Of a stretch of 51,009 nt of DNA, positions 45,195-51,009 are shown piece by piece. Each line of letters starts with the position of its first letter. The first letter of the stretch is position 1. The DNA lies in assembly GCA_900315075.1 (NCBI GenBank), contig OMXV01000030.1, positions 1-51,009 on the forward strand, in the 5' to 3' direction. Below the pieces are notes generated by a model. That model worked only from the letters and a program-made list of their open reading frames with translations, was not told where the DNA came from and made no database searches. Position numbers and translations under genes: made by a program. Source of the stretch: an uncultured Prevotellaceae bacterium. GTDB taxonomy: Bacteria > Bacteroidota > Bacteroidia > Bacteroidales > Bacteroidaceae.

Positions 45195-45595
45195 ATAAAA
45201 ACAAAAGTTTTTATTTTTATTTCCGAACCGCCGCCTATCTTATCCAAAGATAGTGCAAACTGAAGAAAATACAAAATGAATTCATTCATTTTTATTTTTG
45301 AGGTGCCGCCTATCTTATCCAAAGTAGTGCAAGGTGAGCGAAATACAAAATAAAAACAAAAGTTTTTATTTTTATTTCCGAACCGCCGCCTATCTTATCC
45401 AAAGTAGTGCAAAATTTCGATTAAGTGAATGAAAAGAAAATTATTTTTCTTTTCTGAACGTGAGAAATTTATCAAAACTGAAGAAAATACAAAATGAATT
45501 CATTCATTTTTATTTTTGAGGTGCCGCCTATCTTATCCAAAGTAGTGCAAGGTGAACGAAATACAAAATAAAAACAAAAGTTTTTATCTCACCTT
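45165..45595. repeat. R2 array: alternating ~75-base palindromic units
   Basis: Units share AAGATAGTGCAA (or the shortened form AAGTAGTGCAA) at the head, a central AT-rich palindrome and GCCGCCTATCTTATCCAA at the tail. Type A (centre AAAACAAAAGTTTT, tail CCGAACCGCC) begins near 45170, 45327 and 45544 (the last truncated). Type B (centre TGAATTCATTCA, tail TTGAGGTGCCGCC) begins near 45250 and 45474. A diverged unit (centre AAGAAAATTATTTTTCTT) lies at 45407-45470. The order is A-B-A-variant-B-A. The B unit at 45245-45275 also carries a full minus-strand TTTG-N19-TATCTTTG promoter. No gene lies in this stretch. Confidence 0.8.
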
Positions 45596-45598
45596 AAA

Positions 45599-45692
45599 AC
45601 CACCAATTGCACGAATCTTCACGAATATTTGGATGATGACCCCGAATATTTGGATGACCCCGACCACCAATTGCACGAATCCTCACGAATAT
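45599..45692. repeat. 30-base direct repeat and short tandem
   Basis: ACCACCAATTGCACGAAT(c) followed by tcacgaatat occurs at 45599-45628 and 45663-45692 with one mismatch. Between them gaatatttggatga is repeated in tandem. The remaining sequence to 45845 shows no gene or clear signal. Confidence 0.75.
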
Positions 45693-45845
45693 AACTCCTG
45701 AGAGAAACTTGAGCTTGCGAGAGTTTAGATAAGAAGTGTCTTGGTCCTTTGAGTCCTTTAAGTCCGTAGAATGTAATAGTTGTTAGGCTTAGGACCATGC
45801 TTTTTAGTATTCACGGTAGCGGCAATTGTATTGTCCACACTCCTA

Positions 45846-46100
45846 TCAAATCGCATCGGCGATCGTCTCACGACGGTCGCCGACGCTTTTTCTCCAATTA
45901 ATTATTTCATCCTTGGGAATCATGGTCTCCATCTTGCTGAAGTCCCAGCATAGGGAGTCCTTCTGGCTGTCAACACAACTGACCTGCCGCATCACGAGCC
46001 TGCCCGTTCCAGTGAAAGCATTTGTCGGCTGTGTAAGCATAGTCTGTCCATGTATCGCTATTGTCATAAGCGAAACAATGATGGCGGTTATTGTTCTCAT
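45846..46100 (-). CDS. Short secreted protein, probably truncated
   Basis: An 84-residue frame with a plausible signal peptide (MRTITAIIVSLMTIAIHGQ, 1-19), then LTQPTNAFTGTGRLVMRQVS and a CVDSQKDSLCWDF segment with two cysteines. It ends abruptly in a GC-rich hairpin (CGGCGATCGTC, 45857-45867, with GACGGTCGCCG, 45872-45882) similar to the REP-like hairpins elsewhere. This suggests the 3' part of a longer gene was lost and the last dozen codons come from the hairpin. I recognise no family. It sits at the downstream end of the Rhs region, where gene remnants are common. Confidence 0.45.
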   Translation of the reverse strand: MRTITAIIVSLMTIAIHGQTMLTQPTNAFTGTGRLVMRQVSCVDSQKDSLCWDFSKMETMIPKDEIINWRKSVGDRRETIADAI

Positions 46101-46169
46101 TGTTTATTCAAATTTGTTTGCATTATATTCAACGTATCGACAACAGGACATGTTTGCCGGAAACACTTT

Positions 46170-46277
46170 TCATGTCTGGTAAACATATCTCTCACGCTCT
46201 ATGTCCATCTGTATTCTGGCACACACTACCATAGGGAGAGTATCTGTTTTGGTAAATGCATAGGAGATTTTCCATAG
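46170..46277 (-). pseudogene. Remnant of a coding sequence
   Basis: The minus strand is open for 35 codons and reads WKISYAFTKTDTLPMVVCA then RIQMDIERERYVYQT and a stop. The composition looks like real protein, but a stop lies just upstream in frame and there is no start codon before the reading begins. It may be the C-terminus of a lost immunity or Rhs-linked protein. Weak evidence. Confidence 0.3.
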
Positions 46278-46295
46278 TTAGGGGTTTTATGCCAT

Positions 46296-46769
46296 TTAAT
46301 AATCGTCAGTTAATGCCAAAATATAATTTAAGAGCATTTTAAAATTATCCGAGTAATCATATTTATAATCATCTATTGTAGGTATAAACAAAGTGTCTTT
46401 AATGCATTGTCTGCCACATCTGATAACTATTTCTAATCGTATAGGCATATGATAATCAAATCTATCTGCCTTTTTCTTTTGATGAGAGGGCGTGGAATCT
46501 TGGGGGATATATGACTTGGTGGCATATTCGTATAACGTACTTACTTCTTTGTTTGGTAGTATGATTGACGATTGTACACTGTCAGTGCCGCCTTCTAATG
46601 ATTTTTTCGACATATAGCCTATTTGCTCATCTAATGCGACATGATAGATATACCCCTTGTCCCATCGCCAGTAATCAAAAGTGATACTGTCAACAGTGTC
46701 GAGCATACTGCATGACATGGAAATACAAAAGAAAACACAGCAAAAAATCATATTAGACATTTTTTCCAT
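46296..46769 (-). CDS. Putative lipoprotein, possible immunity protein
   Basis: A 157-residue frame starting MEKMSNMIFCCVFFCISMSC, a lipoprotein-like signal with Cys20. The mature part has FDYWRWDKGYIYHVALDEQ (about 31-49), a polar middle and an acidic C-terminus (DDYKYDYSDNFKMLLNYILALTDDY). I recognise no family. It is AT-rich, lies 15 bases downstream of the next secreted protein on the same strand, and ends the Rhs gene string, so an immunity role is likely from context but unproven. Confidence 0.65.
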   Translation of the reverse strand: MEKMSNMIFCCVFFCISMSCSMLDTVDSITFDYWRWDKGYIYHVALDEQIGYMSKKSLEGGTDSVQSSIILPNKEVSTLYEYATKSYIPQDSTPSHQKKKADRFDYHMPIRLEIVIRCGRQCIKDTLFIPTIDDYKYDYSDNFKMLLNYILALTDDY

Positions 46770-46784
46770 ATTCTATCATTCTTT

Positions 46785-47318
46785 TTAACATATCCATGGA
46801 AATCCGCATTGATACGCTCTAGTTATTGCGAAAACCAGGCTATCAAAGCGTTTGAACTTATCTGTGTAAACATTCATATCATTATCATAAATAAGATAAA
46901 TGGCAAGTTTCTCTTTCATAGATTGTTTGCCTGTGTAAAATGTGATATATATTACAGCGGAATAAAATAAAAGATTCTCTATTTCTGGTTTCTCATTAAA
47001 AATATTGATGTCTTTTGTTATATAAATACCTACCAAAGTATCAAATATCTCTTGTCTTTGCCACTCACACAATCTTTGTGGATTTCTATTTTCTGAAAAA
47101 TGAGGTTTATCTGCCCATTGAATAACACCTAAGGAGGGACTTACTGTAATCTTTACCTCATCAGGATTTACTTCTAACCCACTTAATATAATAACGATAC
47201 TGTCTATAGGTGGATATGTTTCCGCTATAGCATCTCTATAGCCCATGGTATGATGGTCAGCTGCCTGTATCGAAATAACTATACATAATAGTATTGTTGA
47301 TATTATTAATCGCTTCAT
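46785..47318 (-). CDS. Putative secreted immunity protein for the orphan Rhs tip
   Basis: A 177-residue protein from the start at 47318, which gives MKRLIISTILLCIVISIQAA as a signal peptide; a start at 47348 would overlap the previous stop by one base. The mature domain has DSIVIILSGLEVNPDEVKIT and FYSAVIYITFYTGKQSMKEK, suggesting a small alpha/beta fold. No named family recognised. It lies directly after the orphan toxin tip, the usual place for a cognate immunity gene, and its export fits a toxin acting in the periplasm. Confidence 0.65.
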   Translation of the reverse strand: MKRLIISTILLCIVISIQAADHHTMGYRDAIAETYPPIDSIVIILSGLEVNPDEVKITVSPSLGVIQWADKPHFSENRNPQRLCEWQRQEIFDTLVGIYITKDINIFNEKPEIENLLFYSAVIYITFYTGKQSMKEKLAIYLIYDNDMNVYTDKFKRFDSLVFAITRAYQCGFPWIC

Positions 47319-47347
47319 TTTCTTAGTCTTTAGATATTTGAAAGTCA

Positions 47348-48403
47348 CTATTTTACATATCGTTTAAAAAGGTTTCTGTATAAACGGTCGACTTGTGTCC
47401 TCCCTGTTTCAATCTTTGTATAGTCTCTTAGCATTTCCAAACAAAATTGTTTATACTTATCTGTTGTTTTATCCCAAAACGATTTATAATTTATCACATT
47501 TTTATATGCAAGTCTATGTGATTTTAAAATGTCGTTTGTCTTCTTTTGAGCATGACTGTACCACTCGTGTACGATAATGGATGACGCAAGGTTCTCAACA
47601 GTAGTCTCATAATTATACCCATCACAACCATTTATTTCCCATGTTCTTGGATTGGTCCACCAACTTGTTCTTTCAATGTAATGGAATTGAATAGAATTTC
47701 CTGTAATTTTAGACATGCTAAATTTCTCATCATATATCTGAGTCCCCTCAAAATGTGAGACCAGGTCTGTCCATATTTTGCTCTTTGTGTCATTTGACAA
47801 TCCATCTCTATTACTTCCATTCACTGTGTCATAAGTCTTGAAAAAATCCAATATTTTTTCTTCCAAGACATCTCTTGTGTAGGACTCGAAATTTATCTTC
47901 ATAAAGCCAGAATAAATCATAACATCACCCGTGAAGCCCTCTGACGTCGTTCCCAGAAATTCTCCATCCATGTTATAAACCGGTTCCATTCCGATAGGGT
48001 CAATGAGATTCACCGGGTTATTCATGCAATACGCATACGGACTGATGGCATAGTATTTCTCGCAGAGCGGATCCATCCTGTCCCACCTGCCGAGGATTGG
48101 GTCATACTGCCGTGCGCCGTAGTCGTAGGTGTTCAGCCCGTGCATCTTGTCGAATTCCTTGCCGTTGTACTTGTAGGGCTGGAGACTGGTGCCCAGTATG
48201 GTCGATGGGTCGGCGTATGGGGTGCCGAAGGGATAGTAATGCGTGATCTGACTCACCACTCCCGCCGAGTCCACCACCTCACGGTTGTTGCCGAGATGGT
48301 CCTGATTGTAATAGTAGAACGAGAAGGTGTAGGTCGTGGGACTTGCAGTCGATGCATTCCAGAGATGTGCCAATCGTGAAACAATTATCATTCTTTTTGA
48401 CAT
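47348..48403 (-). CDS. Orphan Rhs core fragment with C-terminal HExxxH toxin-like domain
   Basis: A 351-residue frame that starts inside an Rhs repeat-associated core and has no N-terminal shell or export signal. Core motifs are YYYNQDHLGNNREVV (about 29-43), HYYPFGTPY (about 54-62), YNGKEFDKMHGLNTYDYGAR (about 78-97) and RWDRMDPLCEKYYAISPYAY (about 105-124). The variable tip begins after NPVNLIDPIG (about 128-137). It holds VHEWYSHAQKKTN (about 278-290): HExxxH, a possible zinc site, encoded at 47552-47569, with a further His in HRLAYKNV. The core is GC-rich and the tip AT-rich. It looks like a displaced cassette that becomes active only after recombination with the full-length gene. Confidence 0.8.
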   Translation of the reverse strand: MSKRMIIVSRLAHLWNASTASPTTYTFSFYYYNQDHLGNNREVVDSAGVVSQITHYYPFGTPYADPSTILGTSLQPYKYNGKEFDKMHGLNTYDYGARQYDPILGRWDRMDPLCEKYYAISPYAYCMNNPVNLIDPIGMEPVYNMDGEFLGTTSEGFTGDVMIYSGFMKINFESYTRDVLEEKILDFFKTYDTVNGSNRDGLSNDTKSKIWTDLVSHFEGTQIYDEKFSMSKITGNSIQFHYIERTSWWTNPRTWEINGCDGYNYETTVENLASSIIVHEWYSHAQKKTNDILKSHRLAYKNVINYKSFWDKTTDKYKQFCLEMLRDYTKIETGRTQVDRLYRNLFKRYVK

Positions 48404-49233
48404 ATCGATTTTTCAAATTCTCTTTTACAAATTTCCCATAATTTTAATTTTGTGTTATAGAGATAGAATAAAGTATATTGTGCGTAATTATTGATTCTTA
48501 TATCGTTTTTATAGTCCTTTACTCTGAATACTTTCGTACTTATTGCAATCGCATTATTATAAAATGAAATCTCAGGAAAGCCAATGAGCCAATCATCATT
48601 TTTACAATGGTTCTTTATATTATTACCTTCAGGAATATGAGGTAAATTTGGTAAAATAGAGTCCTTTATGATATACATTTTTAGATAATCATCTATGACA
48701 TACACATCATGAGGAAATGTTTCTTTATTTTTATGTAATTCCAAATAACAGTCTTCCAAACACTCTTTCACGAAGTCGCCTATATAAAAACCGTCCCTGT
48801 ACCATGTAGTATGGTTACTAATACTATTATCGTATATCCACTTACCTGTTTGTCCTTTATAAATAAAGTAAAAAGAAATCGTATCACCAATTCTTTCTCC
48901 CCATTTTTTATCAACAGTAATTAAGAAAAACTGCATACGAAGAGTATCTTTTGAAACCAAATAGAAAGATGGACTTGTACAATAGTACCCATCTATTAAT
49001 CCACCATTGGTCTTCCCTTCTATGTATTTCGTTGTTTTTATCTGTGAAAATGGCTCTGCCCTGTAAGGCATTTCGTTGTCTATTATGACAAGATCTATAT
49101 TGTGGGTGATATTATAATTAGTAATGAAATTAGGGAGCACATTATCAATAAGTTGATTTATATGCTGGGGTTGTGAAAAAACAAATAAAACCTTTAGTAA
49201 CAAAAATAACGTTATTATAATTCTCATAATCAT
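48388..49233 (-). CDS. Putative immunity protein for the main Rhs toxin
   Basis: A 281-residue exported protein with a signal peptide (MIMRIIITLFLLLKVLFVFS, 1-20). The mature part is rich in Tyr, Ile and Asn with beta-strand character, for example GGLIDGYYCTSPSFYLVSKD (about 77-96) and FREFEKS-like ends. No family recognised. Its start overlaps the Rhs stop by 4 bases (ATGA), so it is coupled to the toxin, and its 3' end overlaps the orphan Rhs frame by 16 bases. The strong AT bias matches the neighbouring toxin tips. Confidence 0.7.
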   Translation of the reverse strand: MIMRIIITLFLLLKVLFVFSQPQHINQLIDNVLPNFITNYNITHNIDLVIIDNEMPYRAEPFSQIKTTKYIEGKTNGGLIDGYYCTSPSFYLVSKDTLRMQFFLITVDKKWGERIGDTISFYFIYKGQTGKWIYDNSISNHTTWYRDGFYIGDFVKECLEDCYLELHKNKETFPHDVYVIDDYLKMYIIKDSILPNLPHIPEGNNIKNHCKNDDWLIGFPEISFYNNAIAISTKVFRVKDYKNDIRINNYAQYTLFYLYNTKLKLWEICKREFEKSICQKE

Positions 49234-51009
49234 TTTCCGTTTTTAACCACATAATTTTTATATACGTCTAAAGGTAATGTCGCATTAATTCCATTGCCAT
49301 TATAGATGTAAACAGTTTTATCCCCCATTCCGATAACGTATTGTTGGGTTGTTGTCTCAATAACATCTAATCTAGACGGTGCTTGATGCCATCTTCTTTT
49401 TCCGTTTGTTCCGCTAGGATGTGTATGAACATACTCTAAATTAGGCGAATTGCCATATTCTACCGAAACCAAATTATCTTTTGCAAGATTTCCAACTGGA
49501 CCTTCTTTTACATAAACTTCATCTATTGCACATGGATCAATGTTTTTATCGAAAGTCATTAGATATTCACGGTTATTATCATCATCAGTTCCACCTTTTC
49601 CGTTATCTTTTATCTTCGACACTACTGTCTCTCTAATCTTTTGGCTACCAGTTATCTCAACAAAAAAATCCTTGTTACTTATATCATGATTCTCAACAAC
49701 TCTCTTTTCATCTTCAATTGTTATACCTGATATTGGCGCATTTTGATAAGAATCAAATTCCATCTTACTCGTTTTCAATACATATAATCTACCGTCATTT
49801 GACCCATCTGATCGAATGAATTCACCAGTGCTTGTTAAATAATCACCCCAGAATCGTCCATCTCGATCAATCCTGTTCACAGGATTCCCATCGCAGTACG
49901 TATATGGGCTGATGGCATAGTATTTCTCGCAAAGCGGGTCCATCCTGTCCCAACGGGCGGTGACGGGGTTGTACTGCCGTGCGCCGTAGTCGTAGGTGTT
50001 CAGCCCGTGCATCTTGTCGAACTCCTTGCCGTTGTACTTTCGTGACTGCACCTCGCTTGCCGTGGAGCTATGGCAGAACTGCGCGCCAAACGGATAGTAG
50101 TCCATTGTCTGGACGACCGTACCGTTCACTTTGCGGTCGGCCTTGACCACCTGGCGGATGTTGCCGAGGTGGTCGCGGTCGTAGTAGTAGAAGTAGAAGT
50201 CGTCCTTGCTGTTGTCGCCGGCGTACTTCTCCGCCTGGCAGTAGCCCTCCCCGAACTGGAGCTTTTCGATGCGACCGTTCCTCAAAGTGAGGCTCCCCCC
50301 GAGGAGGTAGTCCGTGGAGTCCGCGCTCAGTATCTCCGCCGGGGCAAGCTCCCTGACGCTGCCGATGGCGACGGTGATGTTCGGGACAGCCGTCTGGTGG
50401 ATGACGCGCAGTTTCTCACCCGCCGTGCTGTAGATGTACTTTGTCACATTGCCATTGGTGAACTGGATGCGCACGGGGTTGTTCAGCAGGTCGTAGTCTA
50501 TCCTCGCTATCCCCCGCCCGGCGTCGCTCACGAGGGAGCCGGCGTCGTTGTAGGTGAGGGGGTACACCTGACCGGGCACCCCGTCGAAGTCCGTTGCACC
50601 CGCGTAGGGATAGCGGGAGGCACTGTCACACACACTGGCAAGCATGTTGCCCGCATACGTCATGGTAAGGTTGTCAACCAGCCCGAAGGTGCCGTGTATG
50701 TTATCGACAAGCCCGCAGCGCCGCAGCCTGGTGATGTTGCCCTCGCAGTCATACTCCACGTTCTCGCTGAAGTAGTTCCTATAGCCCGTGAGGTTGTCGC
50801 CCGAGCCATAGACCGCACTGTACAGGCGGTTGCAGCCGTCGTATTTCAGGTTGTATCCCTCATAGGAGCCGTTGTCGCCAGACCTCCATTTCATGGTACT
50901 GATGTTCCCATTCCAACATCCTCCGTCAAGGCCGTCGGCATAGTACAGGCGCTCCTGGAACTCACCGTTGACGACACCCGTGAGCCATCCATGCACGTCG
51001 TATATTGAC
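49230..51009 (-). CDS. Rhs/YD-repeat protein with JAB/JAMM-like C-terminal domain (partial)
   Basis: The reading frame is open to the right edge, so the N-terminal part is missing; a GTG at 50996 is unlikely to be the start because SIYDVHGWLTG reads through it. YD-type repeats (YNLKYDGCNRLYSAVYG, NITRLRRCG and others) lead to the core motifs FYYYDRDHLGNIRQVV, DYYPFGAQF and YNGKEFDKMHGLNTYDYGAR, then RWDRMDPLCEKYYAISPYTY and NPVNRIDRDG. The variable tip (49230 to about 49855) contains EYVHTHPSG and, 14 residues after the second His, SRLD. This resembles the H-x-H...S-x-x-D metal site of JAB/JAMM peptidases (RadC-like HxHPSG...PSxxD) with an insertion. GC-rich core, AT-rich tip. Confidence 0.85.
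   Translation of the reverse strand, partial: SIYDVHGWLTGVVNGEFQERLYYADGLDGGCWNGNISTMKWRSGDNGSYEGYNLKYDGCNRLYSAVYGSGDNLTGYRNYFSENVEYDCEGNITRLRRCGLVDNIHGTFGLVDNLTMTYAGNMLASVCDSASRYPYAGATDFDGVPGQVYPLTYNDAGSLVSDAGRGIARIDYDLLNNPVRIQFTNGNVTKYIYSTAGEKLRVIHQTAVPNITVAIGSVRELAPAEILSADSTDYLLGGSLTLRNGRIEKLQFGEGYCQAEKYAGDNSKDDFYFYYYDRDHLGNIRQVVKADRKVNGTVVQTMDYYPFGAQFCHSSTASEVQSRKYNGKEFDKMHGLNTYDYGARQYNPVTARWDRMDPLCEKYYAISPYTYCDGNPVNRIDRDGRFWGDYLTSTGEFIRSDGSNDGRLYVLKTSKMEFDSYQNAPISGITIEDEKRVVENHDISNKDFFVEITGSQKIRETVVSKIKDNGKGGTDDDNNREYLMTFDKNIDPCAIDEVYVKEGPVGNLAKDNLVSVEYGNSPNLEYVHTHPSGTNGKRRWHQAPSRLDVIETTTQQYVIGMGDKTVYIYNGNGINATLPLDVYKNYVVKNGK

Noticed and set aside
50070-51008. Long open frame (312 codons) on the plus strand opposite the Rhs core
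   Set aside because: It is antisense to a clear Rhs gene; GC-rich coding DNA lacks stops on the other strand, and the translation is Val/Ala-rich without recognisable motifs.

Overview
The window looks like chromosomal DNA of a Bacteroidales bacterium, most likely Prevotella or a close relative. Promoters have the Bacteroidota form (TTTG, about 19 bases, TAnnTTTG) and genes lack clear Shine-Dalgarno sites. There is a type IX secretion protein (PorZ) with proteins carrying PorZ-style C-terminal tails, a long insert-bearing IspG, DUF4254 and DUF3108 families, and intergenic DNA full of short tandem repeats and palindromic elements. Translation is standard code. I found no rRNA, tRNA or CRISPR array.

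Layout. 0.2-2.9 kb (minus): a TrmH-type RNA methyltransferase, sufE and a U32-family tRNA/rRNA-modification protein. 3.4-4.4 kb: an isolated papain-like lipoprotein set between repeat clusters. 5.0-10.2 kb (plus): conserved hypothetical, rpoN, PAP2-like membrane protein, purE, ispG. 10.2-11.5 kb: an aldo/keto reductase and a 52-residue rubredoxin, bracketed by inverted copies of a 54-base repeat. 11.6-13.2 kb (minus): GT9 glycosyltransferase and DUF4254. 13.7-22.7 kb (plus): acpP, fabF, rnc, GH3-like adenylating enzyme, Ig-like lipoprotein, DUF3108 protein and an ArnT-like glycosyltransferase. 23.1-29.0 kb: three surface or secreted proteins (beta-helix, six-repeat protein, unknown) and a convergent pectate lyase. 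29.4-37.5 kb (plus): leuS, yitT, rdgB, porZ and an acyltransferase.

38.2-38.7 kb is a gene-free AT-rich region with about eleven DnaA-box-like 9-mers; hand counts of G and C suggest that GC skew on the + strand changes from negative to positive across it. I propose it as the replication origin. To its right are mutS, a phosphate-type binding lipoprotein, a nested MITE-like element, lgt and ychF.

45.1-51.0 kb is an accessory region. A repeat array upstream of ychF contains portable promoters. Beyond it is an Rhs polymorphic-toxin locus on the minus strand: a large Rhs protein running off the right edge with a JAB/JAMM-like C-terminal domain, its probable immunity gene, a displaced orphan Rhs tip with an HExxxH motif, and one or two probable immunity lipoproteins or secreted proteins, followed by gene remnants. 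GC-rich Rhs cores joined to AT-rich tips show the usual mosaic of swapped toxin cassettes.

The most unusual non-coding content is a modular dispersed repeat of about 75 bases. Its two subfamilies have different but self-complementary outer arms and variable central palindromes, and one subfamily carries an exact TTTG-N19-TATCTTTG promoter.
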